Source of the DNA: Actinomycetota bacterium
GTDB lineage: Bacteria > Actinomycetota > Thermoleophilia > Gaiellales > Gaiellaceae
Direction: 5' to 3'
Assembly: GCA_020029615.1 (NCBI GenBank)
Contig: JAIBJO010000037.1
Location: 1-41,768, forward strand
DNA: 41,768 nucleotides
Position numbers and translations under genes: made by a program. Below are positions 24,571 to 31,579 of the stretch, piece by piece; positions within the stretch are counted from its first letter, which is position 1; every line of letters starts with the position of its first letter. The notes beneath the pieces are model-generated. The model was not told where the DNA came from and made no database searches. It saw only the letters and a program-made list of their open reading frames with translations.

Positions 24571-25561
24571 CATGCAGGCGGTAGTCGCCGCCCTCCGAGA
24601 CAACGATCGCTTCGTCGTGACGTCGCACGAGGCGCCCGACGGCGACGCGCTCGGATCTCTCCTCGCCGTCGGGCTCGCGCTCCGACAGCTCGGAAAGAAC
24701 GTCGTGATGTTCCTCGGTGGCTCCGCGCCGCTTCCGGGCGAGTACCGCTTCCTCGAACTGGAGACGATCGGCGTACAGCGGACACGCCCCACGGACCTCG
24801 CGGACCGGGTGCTCGTCGCTGTCGACTGCGCGAGCGCGAGCCGCGTGGGGGCCGAGCCCGGGCTCGTTGCGGCCGCGCCGTTCACGATCAACATCGACCA
24901 CCATCACGACAATCCCCGCTTCGGGAACGTCAACCTGATCGTCGCCGATGCGTCGTCCACGGGAGAGGTGCTCGCGGACGTGTTTCACGAGCTCCAGGTC
25001 GACATCACTCCCGAGATCGCCGAGGCGCTCTATATCGCGCTCGTCACCGACACCGGGCGGTTCCAGTACGCGAACACCACACCGAAGGCGCTCCGACTGG
25101 CAGCCGATCTCGTCGAGGCCGGCGCCGACGTGCACCGCGTCTTCCAGGGCGTGTACGAGAACGTCCAGTTCGCGAAGCTCAAGTTGCTGGCGCGGGCCCT
25201 GGATCGCGCGCGTGTGCTCGAAGGAGGCGAGATCCTGGTATCGCACCTCCTGCGCGAGGACTTCGAGGCGGTAGGCGCGACGGAGCCGTACTCCGAAGGG
25301 ATCATCGACGTCCTGCGCTCGGCGGAAGGCGCGCTCGTCTCCGCGCTCATTCGCGAGCCGCCGCGCGACGGCGCGCCGGCGAGGAAGGTTTCGCTTCGCT
25401 CGTCGGTGGACGAGGTCGACGTCAGCGCGATCGCGCGCAAGTCTGGTGGGGGCGGGCACCGCGAGGCTGCCGGCTTCTCCAGCGACCTCTCGGTCGCCGA
25501 GATCACGGACTTCATCGTCCGGGAGGTCGTGGCTCAGGTCGGTGCCGCTGCCGAGCGGTGA
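24554..25561 (+). CDS. nrnA: DHH/DHHA1 phosphoesterase (NrnA-like)
   Basis: This family degrades oligoribonucleotides (nanoRNA) and 3'-phosphoadenosine 5'-phosphate. The 335-residue protein has the DHH motifs SHEAPDGDALGS, VAVDCAS, NIDHHHDN and ALVTDTGRFQYANT. The DHHA1 domain has the motif KSGGGGHREAAGF. It sits in the rbfA-nrnA-truB-ribF order usual in Gram-positives. The ATG at 24554 lies inside the end of rbfA. A second ATG at 24572, two bases after the rbfA stop, is an equal candidate. Confidence 0.9.
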   Translation: MQSTADMQAVVAALRDNDRFVVTSHEAPDGDALGSLLAVGLALRQLGKNVVMFLGGSAPLPGEYRFLELETIGVQRTRPTDLADRVLVAVDCASASRVGAEPGLVAAAPFTINIDHHHDNPRFGNVNLIVADASSTGEVLADVFHELQVDITPEIAEALYIALVTDTGRFQYANTTPKALRLAADLVEAGADVHRVFQGVYENVQFAKLKLLARALDRARVLEGGEILVSHLLREDFEAVGATEPYSEGIIDVLRSAEGALVSALIREPPRDGAPARKVSLRSSVDEVDVSAIARKSGGGGHREAAGFSSDLSVAEITDFIVREVVAQVGAAAER

Positions 25562-25564
25562 GTC

Positions 25565-26221
25565 GTGCCGCCTCGTGCGCTGACGCCGAGTGGGATCATC
25601 CTCGTGGACAAGCCCGCGGGGCCGACGTCGTTCGCCATCGTCGCCTCGGTACGGCGGCGAACTGGCGCGCGCACCGGGCACGCCGGGACGCTCGACCCGT
25701 TCGCGACGGGTCTCCTCCTGCTCCTGTCCGGCGCGTCGACCCGCCTGCAGCCACGGTTCGTCGGGCTCACGAAGCGGTATCTGACGGAGATCGACCTCTG
25801 GGTGCAAACCTCGACGGGGGATCCGGACGGTGAGCACCTGGAACAACACGACCCGCCGAGCCTGGTCGATCTCGAGGCGCGGCTCACGGAGCTACGCGGG
25901 CCTGTCGATCTTCGGATCCCCACCGCTTCCGCCGTCAAGATCCACGGCGAGCGCGCCTACAAGCTTCATCGTCGAGGCGTGGCGGTGGAGATGCCTGTGA
26001 GAACCACGCACGTGTACGAGTTGCAGCTCGTGAGGTACCGGGCTGGTATCGCCGAGCTCGACCTCACCGTGTCGTCGGGCACCTATGTCCGGGCGATCGC
26101 CGACGTGCTCGGCGGCCACTGCACGTCGCTGCGCCGAACCGAGATCGGGCCGTTCACCGTGACGGAGGCTGACGCGGACGTGATCATCGCCGCCGACGAA
26201 GCTCTCGCGAGGCTCGCGTGA
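25565..26221 (+). CDS. truB: tRNA pseudouridine(55) synthase
   Basis: TruB makes pseudouridine 55 in the T loop of tRNAs. The 218-residue protein has ILVDKPAGPTS, the catalytic GHAGTLDPFATG with its aspartate, the base-binding KRYLTEIDL region, SAVKIHGERAYKL and SSGTYVRAIADVLG. It lacks a C-terminal PUA domain, so it is short compared with about 300-residue homologues, but the catalytic core looks complete. It starts with GTG three bases after nrnA and overlaps ribF by four bases (GTGA). Confidence 0.93.
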   Translation: MPPRALTPSGIILVDKPAGPTSFAIVASVRRRTGARTGHAGTLDPFATGLLLLLSGASTRLQPRFVGLTKRYLTEIDLWVQTSTGDPDGEHLEQHDPPSLVDLEARLTELRGPVDLRIPTASAVKIHGERAYKLHRRGVAVEMPVRTTHVYELQLVRYRAGIAELDLTVSSGTYVRAIADVLGGHCTSLRRTEIGPFTVTEADADVIIAADEALARLA

Positions 26222-27024
26222 GAGTCGTCCACGACCCGTCGGAGCTCACACCCGTGGCGCGGACAGTGGCCGTCGGAAGCTTCGACGGCGTCCATCGTGG
26301 TCACCGCTCGGTGCTGCGCACGGTGGTCGAGACGGGCCTCGAGCCGATCGTCGTCACCTTCGACCCACACCCGCGCATCGCGCTCGGTAACAAGGTCGAG
26401 CTCCTGACGACGCTCGAGCGGCGTCTCGAGCTGCTCGCCGAGGCGGGCATCGAGACTGCGCTCGTCGCGACGTTCGATTCGGAGTTCCAGCGACTTTCTC
26501 CCGAAGCGTTCGCCGAGCGCTTCCTACGTGCCGTCGGCGTCGAATGCGTCGTTGCCGGCGAGGACTTCCGTTTCGGCGTCCGCCGGTCCGGGGATCTCTC
26601 TCTGCTCGAGCGACTGGGGTTCGACGTCGTCGTGCCGGCCGAGGTAGACGGCGTGTCGTCGACCGCGATTCGCGCCGCGCTCGCCGAAGGCGACGTCGTC
26701 GGGACTCTCGGATACCCGACCGCGAACCTGCGGCTAGGGTCCGATCTTGCGTGCCCGCGGTACGGGATCTACGCCGGCTCGGCACGCGGTCATCGGGCCG
26801 CCGTGTCCATCGGGACGAATCCGCACTACGGCGGGAGCGAGCGGCGGATCGAGCCGTACCTGCTCGACTACGGCGGCGACCTCTACGACCAGAGACTGGT
26901 GGTCGAGCTCTGGCAGCGCCTCCGCGACGAGTCCGTCTTCGAGTCGGAGGAGGCGCTGGTGCAACAGATCGCCCGCGACGTCGAGGCGACGCGGGCAGCA
27001 CGGAGGCCGGTGGACGCCGACTAA
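26218..27024 (+). CDS. ribF: Riboflavin kinase/FAD synthetase, internal deletion
   Basis: RibF phosphorylates riboflavin to FMN and adenylylates it to FAD. The 268-residue protein has the FAD synthetase motifs AVGSFDGVHRGH and VTFDPHPR, then VSSTAIRAALAEGDV. Homologues then have about 20-25 residues (the LLGRP segment and the first strand of the kinase barrel, ending in GDxRGR) before LGFPTANL. Here VGTLGYPTANL follows directly at about 26700, so that piece is missing in frame. The rest of the kinase (YGIYAG, SIGTNPHYGG, HLLDY-type LLDYGGDLY) is present. The synthetase half may work; the kinase half is doubtful. Starts with GTG overlapping truB. Confidence 0.9.
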   Translation: MRVVHDPSELTPVARTVAVGSFDGVHRGHRSVLRTVVETGLEPIVVTFDPHPRIALGNKVELLTTLERRLELLAEAGIETALVATFDSEFQRLSPEAFAERFLRAVGVECVVAGEDFRFGVRRSGDLSLLERLGFDVVVPAEVDGVSSTAIRAALAEGDVVGTLGYPTANLRLGSDLACPRYGIYAGSARGHRAAVSIGTNPHYGGSERRIEPYLLDYGGDLYDQRLVVELWQRLRDESVFESEEALVQQIARDVEATRAARRPVDAD

Positions 27025-27033
27025 CGTAGAGCC

Positions 27034-27975
27034 GTGGTCGGTCCGGACGGGCATCCGCTGATCCAGGCCCGTGGCCTGGTCAAGCGCTTCGGCGACTTCG
27101 TCGCCGTGGACGGGATCGACTTCGAGCTCCAGCGTGGCGAGGCTTTCGGGTTCCTCGGGCCGAACGGTGCTGGGAAGACGTCGACCATGCGCATGATCGG
27201 CTGTGTCTCACCCGTAACGGACGGGACCCTCCGCATCCTGGGGCTCGATCCTGCGCGCGACGGCGTGAAGATCCGCGCCCGTCTCGGCGTCGTCCCACAA
27301 CAGGACACGCTCGACATGGAGCTCAGCGTCCGAGAGAACATCGTGATCTACGGCCGTTACTTCGGCCTTCCGCGGAGAGAGCTCGGCGCCCGGGCCGACG
27401 AGCTCCTCGAGTTCGTCGAGCTCGCCGAGCGCGCGAACGACAAGGTCGAGCCACTCTCTGGCGGCATGAAGCGTCGACTGACGATCGCCCGCTCGCTCGT
27501 CAACGACCCGGAGATCATGCTGCTCGACGAGCCGACGACAGGCCTCGATCCGCAAGCTCGTCATGTCGTCTGGGATCGCCTCTACCGCTTGAAACGGCAG
27601 GGCGTCACGCTTCTCCTCACGACGCACTACATGGACGAGGCGGAGCAGCTGTGCGACCGGCTCGTCGTCATGGATCGAGGCAAGATCGTCGCCGAGGGCT
27701 CGCCGCCCGACCTCATCGAGCGCTACTCGACACGAGAGGTCGTGGAGCTCCGATTCGAGGACGGCAGCCGGCCCGACGACCTCAGCTACTGGACGGACGG
27801 TCTCGTGAGCCGCGTCGAGGCGCTTCCCGACCGAGTGCTGCTCTACACACAGGACGGCGATGCCGCCTCGCACGGCCTGCACGAGCGCGGCCTCGTCCCC
27901 GAGAGCGTTCTCGTTCGGCGCAGCACGCTCGAGGACGTGTTCCTGCACCTCACCGGGCGGAGCCTTGTCGAATGA
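27034..27975 (+). CDS. ABC-2 type exporter ATPase
   Basis: The 313-residue protein is a complete ABC ATPase: Walker A GPNGAGKTS (residues 42-50), Q-loop VVPQQDT, signature LSGGMKRRL, Walker B IMLLDEPTTGLDPQ, and the switch histidine in LTTHYMDE. A C-terminal accessory domain of about 85 residues follows (FEDGSRPDDL to LEDVFLHLTG). It is of the DrrA/NodI multidrug or polysaccharide-export type. It starts with GTG ten bases after ribF and overlaps the permease by four bases (ATGA). Substrate unknown. Confidence 0.9.
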   Translation: MVGPDGHPLIQARGLVKRFGDFVAVDGIDFELQRGEAFGFLGPNGAGKTSTMRMIGCVSPVTDGTLRILGLDPARDGVKIRARLGVVPQQDTLDMELSVRENIVIYGRYFGLPRRELGARADELLEFVELAERANDKVEPLSGGMKRRLTIARSLVNDPEIMLLDEPTTGLDPQARHVVWDRLYRLKRQGVTLLLTTHYMDEAEQLCDRLVVMDRGKIVAEGSPPDLIERYSTREVVELRFEDGSRPDDLSYWTDGLVSRVEALPDRVLLYTQDGDAASHGLHERGLVPESVLVRRSTLEDVFLHLTGRSLVE

Positions 27976-29180
27976 CGTCTCTGGGACTTGCAGTGCGACC
28001 GCTCGAGTTCTTCTTCACGCGGTACAAGCGGGTCTGGCGCGGAAACGCTGTGACCAGCGTGGCGACGCCGGTGTTCTACCTCCTCGCGCTCGGCGTAGGG
28101 CTCGGTGTGTTTGTCGACCGTTCGACGGACCTGCCTGACGGAGTCTCCTACCTCGAGTTCGTCGCGCCCGGGCTGATGGCGGCCACGGCCATGCAGGTCG
28201 CCACACTCGAGGCGAGCTGGCCGGTGCTGTCCGCGATCAAGTGGGACCGGCAGTACCACGCGATGCTCGCGTCTCCACTACGGGTGGGCGACGTGGTGAT
28301 CGGCCAGCAGGCCTTCTTCGCCTTCCGACTCGTGACGACGGCGGTCGTGTACTTCCTCGTCATCGTCCTCTTCGGCGCGGTGAGCTCACCGCTAGGGGTT
28401 CTTGCGATCCCGGTCATGGTGCTCGTCGGGCTGGCGTTCTCGGCCCCGATGGCGGCCTGGGCGGCACACACGGAGACGGAGGTGTCGTTCATCGCGATCT
28501 TTCGGTTCCTGATTCTCCCGATGTTCCTTTTCTCAGGGACGTTCTTCCCGATCTGGTCGTCTGACATGACCGAGCTCGTCGCACGCATGCGGCAGTCGGC
28601 CCCTGCACGGCCGGCGCTCGGCGGCCTGCTCATCGTCGAGCGGAACGCCATGGTCTACCGCCGAGCCTGGCTGGTCCTCGTCTCCGGCTTCTTCGAACCG
28701 CTCTTCTACCTCTTCTTCTTCGTCTATCCGCTGCAGGAGTTCATCGGGGACGTCATTTTCATCAGGGCGATGCTCTACTCGGCTGCGTACCTGCTCGTCA
28801 TCGTCGCGCTGGGGCTCGTCGAGTCGCCCTGGGCGCTCCTCGCTCTCCCGGCGTGCTTCGTCATCGGCTTCGGGTTCGCCGGAGCGGGGATCGCGGCGGT
28901 CACCTGGATGCGGACCTGGAAGGACTTCGACCTGGTCCAGCTGATCATGCTGCCGATGTTCATGTTCTCCGCGACCTTCTATCCCATCTCCGTGTACCCG
29001 GCCGTGCTGGAGTGGGTCGTTCGTTGCCTGCCGCTGTACCACGGGATCGAGCTCGTCCGCTCCCTCACGACGGGCACCGTGGGAGCGTTCCAGCTCGTCA
29101 ACGTCGCGTACCTGCTGGGGATGGGGGCCTTCGGCCTCTTCCTCTCGTCGCGTCGCATCGACAGGCTGCTGCTGAAGTAG
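27972..29180 (+). CDS. ABC-2 permease, apparent fusion of two damaged permeases
   Basis: The 402-residue ORF joins two NodJ/DrrB-like permeases. The first begins MTSLGLAVRPLEFFFTRYKRV and runs through ALGVGLGVF, EFVAPGLMAATAMQV and MLASPLRVGD to FLFSGTFFPI at about 28550, then stops matching: its last ~70 residues are absent. Bases 28553-28564 read ctg-gtc-gtc-tga in another frame, which looks like the native C-terminus. A second permease starts at ATG 28566 (MTELVARMRQSAPARPALG, then NAMVYRRAWLVLVSGFFEPLFYL). It lacks a middle block of roughly 50 residues around 28715-28765 before IRAMLYSAAYLLVIVALG, then ends normally. Two deletions, one frame-breaking, explain this. Function is doubtful. 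Confidence 0.75.
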   Translation: MTSLGLAVRPLEFFFTRYKRVWRGNAVTSVATPVFYLLALGVGLGVFVDRSTDLPDGVSYLEFVAPGLMAATAMQVATLEASWPVLSAIKWDRQYHAMLASPLRVGDVVIGQQAFFAFRLVTTAVVYFLVIVLFGAVSSPLGVLAIPVMVLVGLAFSAPMAAWAAHTETEVSFIAIFRFLILPMFLFSGTFFPIWSSDMTELVARMRQSAPARPALGGLLIVERNAMVYRRAWLVLVSGFFEPLFYLFFFVYPLQEFIGDVIFIRAMLYSAAYLLVIVALGLVESPWALLALPACFVIGFGFAGAGIAAVTWMRTWKDFDLVQLIMLPMFMFSATFYPISVYPAVLEWVVRCLPLYHGIELVRSLTTGTVGAFQLVNVAYLLGMGAFGLFLSSRRIDRLLLK

Positions 29181-29243
29181 GGGGCGAGGCTCGCCTCGCC
29201 CTCATCCGGCAAGTGTCAGGGGCGAGGCAAGCCTCCCCCCTAC
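29177..29243. repeat. REP-like inverted pair between convergent genes; terminator-like
   Basis: Two 25-base near-identical arms face each other (29177-29201 and 29219-29243) across a 17-base spacer. Each arm is itself a hairpin: GGGCGAGGC-TC-GCCTCGCCC (29182-29201) and GGGGCGAGGC-AA-GCCTCCCCCC (29219-29240). The left arm includes the permease stop codon and the right arm includes the stop codon of the convergent gamma-glutamyltranspeptidase. The layout resembles a BIME of paired REP sequences and could terminate transcripts from both sides. Confidence 0.7.
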
Positions 29244-30502
29244 AGCGAGATCGCGGCTCCGCTTCGGCGCGGATCGCCCGCGGCTCCCGCTCGACCGACA
29301 CAGCTGACCCCGCCGAAGTAGTGGTGGAGGCGATCCCAGCGCCGCACAGTGCGCCCGTGCTCTTCGAGATGCGAGAGCCCCCGCTCGTCCACGCCGGGCT
29401 CGGCGTCGACGAGCTCGACGGTCGGGTGGACGCGCGGCAGTCCCACTGCCGACTCGGCGTCGCGCCCTTCGTCGACGATGGCCGCGAGCACGGTGACCAA
29501 CGCCGTTCGCAGCCTCGTTGCTCCAGCAGAGCCGATGGCGAGCTCGAGGCCGTTCGCGTCGAACACGAGCGTCGGCGCCATGCGGCTCTCCAGGTGATCC
29601 CCCGGCCGCGGCTCGCCGTGTGCGATGTCGGGCTCGCCGAGGAGGTTGTTCAGCTGCGTGTCGAACCCGGGAAGCCAGGCGCCGGCGCCGACGCCCAGCG
29701 AGTGGGTCAGGACGCACGCGCGGCCATCCGTGTCGACAGCGACCATGTTGGTCGTGTGCTCACTGCCTTCGGGGCCTGGATCGAAGGCGTCGACGAGCGC
29801 GAGGACGCGATCGCACGGCGAGAGGCCTGCAAGTCTTGGGACGCGTGGGAGGGCCTCCGGGACGCCCGAGAGTCCTCCGCGCGTCGCCACGCGACGACCC
29901 TGGTAGTCGACGAGCACCGCATCGCGCCAGAGCGGGCGGTAGTCGGCGAGGTCGGCCACACTGAACGCGACTCCGTCGACCCGGAGCAATGCCTCTGCGA
30001 GCGATCCCCGGTAGACGCTCGTAGCGCCTTCTTCTGCCAGCGCCTCGAGCGTCTGCACGAGTCCGGGCTGGTGGAGGAGGTCGCCCTTGCCGAGCATGCG
30101 GCCGTCCCGCGTGAAGAGGTCCCGGCCACGCTCGAGCGAGTACAGCTCGCCCAGCATCTCGAGTGATCGCGCGTGCATCTCCGGCAGTGGGACACCGGCC
30201 GGCACGGCGCACGACGCGGCTCCGATCGAGTAGTCGACGACCTCGTCGCCGAACGCAAGCGGCAGCTCGGTGATCTCACCGCGGCTCGAAGGCACGGCAG
30301 CGAACCCGTCGAGGTTCACGACGTGTGAGCCGTCGAAGGCGATCGCGTGGCAGCCGGCCAGGAGCCCGCTCAGCACCGTCTCGGCGACGCAGGATGCGAG
30401 CGCCATGGCGACGACTGCGTCCGCAGCGGTTCCGCCGCTCGCGAGGATCTCTGCGCCGACGTCCGCGGTTGCCGGATGGCCTGCTGCTACTCCCGGCCGC
30501 AT
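29240..30502 (-). CDS. Gamma-glutamyltranspeptidase family protein
   Basis: This Ntn-hydrolase family cleaves gamma-glutamyl bonds, for example in glutathione. The 420-residue protein has the N-terminal GVAAGHPATADVGAEILASGGTA (split by description), AMALASCVAETVLSG, the catalytic threonine block EHTTNMVAVD where self-cleavage occurs, and the C-terminal HHYFGGVSCVGR, GAAGDPRRSGAA. Near residue 102 (about 30195) ASCAVPAGV runs straight into PLPEMHARSLEML. Homologues have about 35-40 residues between, so an in-frame deletion is likely. No signal peptide is seen. It lies downstream of the signal peptidase-like gene on the same strand and may share its transcript. Confidence 0.85.
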   Translation of the reverse strand: MRPGVAAGHPATADVGAEILASGGTAADAVVAMALASCVAETVLSGLLAGCHAIAFDGSHVVNLDGFAAVPSSRGEITELPLAFGDEVVDYSIGAASCAVPAGVPLPEMHARSLEMLGELYSLERGRDLFTRDGRMLGKGDLLHQPGLVQTLEALAEEGATSVYRGSLAEALLRVDGVAFSVADLADYRPLWRDAVLVDYQGRRVATRGGLSGVPEALPRVPRLAGLSPCDRVLALVDAFDPGPEGSEHTTNMVAVDTDGRACVLTHSLGVGAGAWLPGFDTQLNNLLGEPDIAHGEPRPGDHLESRMAPTLVFDANGLELAIGSAGATRLRTALVTVLAAIVDEGRDAESAVGLPRVHPTVELVDAEPGVDERGLSHLEEHGRTVRRWDRLHHYFGGVSCVGRAGAAGDPRRSGAAISL

Positions 30503-30531
30503 CGCGCCACGTTACAACCTGTCACGCGGCG

Positions 30532-31107
30532 CTAACTGCAGGAGATCGGCCCAGGTGGGACGCCGGGCTCCGGGTCGGTGCGGAACGTGAAGTCGCGAAG
30601 CGGCCAGAAGACGACGAACACTTTCGCGAAGATCGCGTTTCGCAAGACCGGTCCGAAGTTACGGCTGTCCACCGCCGCGCTGCGGTTGTCTCCGAGCACG
30701 AAGTACTGCTCGCCTCCGATGTCCACGGCCGGAAACGGCCGGGTCTCGATGTCGTCGAGTTTGATGCCGTTGACGTACACGGCGCCGCCGCGTCCCACGA
30801 TCTGGTCTCCGGGACCGGCAGCGACGCGCAGGGTGAGGACGAGGTCGTCTGCGTCGCGGTCCGGCGCGACGGCGCCGTCTGGCCCGCGCGCCGCGTGGAT
30901 GGCGACGATCTCCCCTCGTTCCGGATCGCGGAGCTTGTAGGTGAAGCCCTGGCTGTAGGAGCGCCCCATGCAGGCGGGAATCGTTGGCGCCATGCTCGCG
31001 CTTCCCTTCGAGTCGAGCGGCACGAGCAACTCGCCGAAGTCGAGGATGACGGCGGCGATTGCAACGATCACCACGATCGCCAACGCGCGCGTGATCCATC
31101 GCACCAT
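30532..31107 (-). CDS. lepB: Signal peptidase I-like protein, catalytic lysine absent
   Basis: Signal peptidase I cuts Sec/Tat signal peptides outside the membrane with a Ser/Lys dyad. The 191-residue protein has one N-terminal membrane segment (ITRALAIVVIVAIAAVI), the nucleophile motif SASMAPTI, DPERGEIVAIH, and the late GDNRSAAVDSRNFGPV. The dyad lysine normally precedes the arginine in the KRV-x2-GxPGD block. Here it reads LTLRVAAGPGDQ, so leucine stands in its place. It may be inactive or use another base. The ATG at 31107 follows AAGGG; a start at 31164 would overlap the rpsO leader. It is divergent from rpsO. Confidence 0.8.
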   Translation of the reverse strand: MVRWITRALAIVVIVAIAAVILDFGELLVPLDSKGSASMAPTIPACMGRSYSQGFTYKLRDPERGEIVAIHAARGPDGAVAPDRDADDLVLTLRVAAGPGDQIVGRGGAVYVNGIKLDDIETRPFPAVDIGGEQYFVLGDNRSAAVDSRNFGPVLRNAIFAKVFVVFWPLRDFTFRTDPEPGVPPGPISCS

Positions 31108-31115
31108 GACGCTGC

Positions 31116-31121
31116 TACCCT
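31116..31121 (+). promoter_or_regulatory. -10 box of rpsO-pnp
   Basis: TACCCT would start transcription near 31128-31130, where the structured rpsO leader begins. It lies in the divergent region with the signal peptidase-like gene. Confidence 0.45.
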
Positions 31122-31129
31122 TCCCGAGA

Positions 31130-31182
31130 CCGCAGTCGCGGCCCCGGCGTGTTGCTTCCTTCACGCGGAGCGGGGACTGCGG
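31130..31182 (+). promoter_or_regulatory. Nested leader structure of rpsO (candidate S15 autoregulator)
   Basis: CCGCAGTC (31130-31137) pairs with GACTGCGG (31175-31182); inside it CCC (31142-31144) pairs with GGG (31172-31174), and GCGTG (31147-31151) with CACGC (31162-31166). The fold ends about 10 bases before the rpsO ribosome-binding site (GGAGGA, 31195-31200). S15 is known to repress its own mRNA through leader folds in several bacteria, and the folds differ between groups. This placement fits such a role. Confidence 0.6.
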
Positions 31183-31205
31183 AGTCGTCTACGAGGAGGA
31201 GATGC

Positions 31206-31475
31206 ATGAGCCTCACCAAGGAAGTCAAGCTGGAAGTCATCGGAAAGCACGGCCGCGGGCCTGCTGACACAGGTTCGGCAGAGGTCCAGATTGCCCTTCT
31301 CACGCGAAGGATCAACGATCTGACCGAGCACCTGCGCTCTCATCCGAAGGACCACTATTCGAGACGCGGCCTGCTGAAGCTCGTCGGGCAACGTCGCCGC
31401 TTTCTCGACTACCTGCAACGAAAGGACATCGAGGGCTACCGTGCCCTCATCAAGGAGCTCGGCCTCCGCCGATAG
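31206..31475 (+). CDS. rpsO: 30S ribosomal protein S15
   Basis: S15 binds 16S rRNA early and forms intersubunit bridge contacts. The 89-residue protein has the complete family pattern: [64 protein letters not shown]. It starts at ATG 31206 behind GAGGAGGAG; another ATG four bases upstream is out of frame. It has a structured leader and is followed by pnp, as in many bacteria. Confidence 0.96.
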   Translation: MSLTKEVKLEVIGKHGRGPADTGSAEVQIALLTRRINDLTEHLRSHPKDHYSRRGLLKLVGQRRRFLDYLQRKDIEGYRALIKELGLRR

Positions 31476-31488
31476 AGCTCTCGAAGAG

Positions 31489-31548
31489 GGAAGGTGGAAG
31501 TTTGAGCGAGCCCCGCAGCCACGAGGTTCACTCAAACCTCCACCTTCC
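31489..31548 (+). promoter_or_regulatory. Long rpsO-pnp intercistronic stem-loop
   Basis: GGAAGGTGGAAGTTTGAG (31489-31506) pairs with CTCAAACCTCCACCTTCC (31531-31548): 18 bp with one mismatch and a 24-base loop. Its position between rpsO and pnp matches the RNase III processing stem that controls pnp in Escherichia coli and Streptomyces. The 3' arm CACCTTCC can instead pair with GGAAAGGTG (31558-31566) just before the pnp start. Confidence 0.8.
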
Positions 31549-31579
31549 GACCACCACGGAAAGGTGAAGGGAAAGCCAC

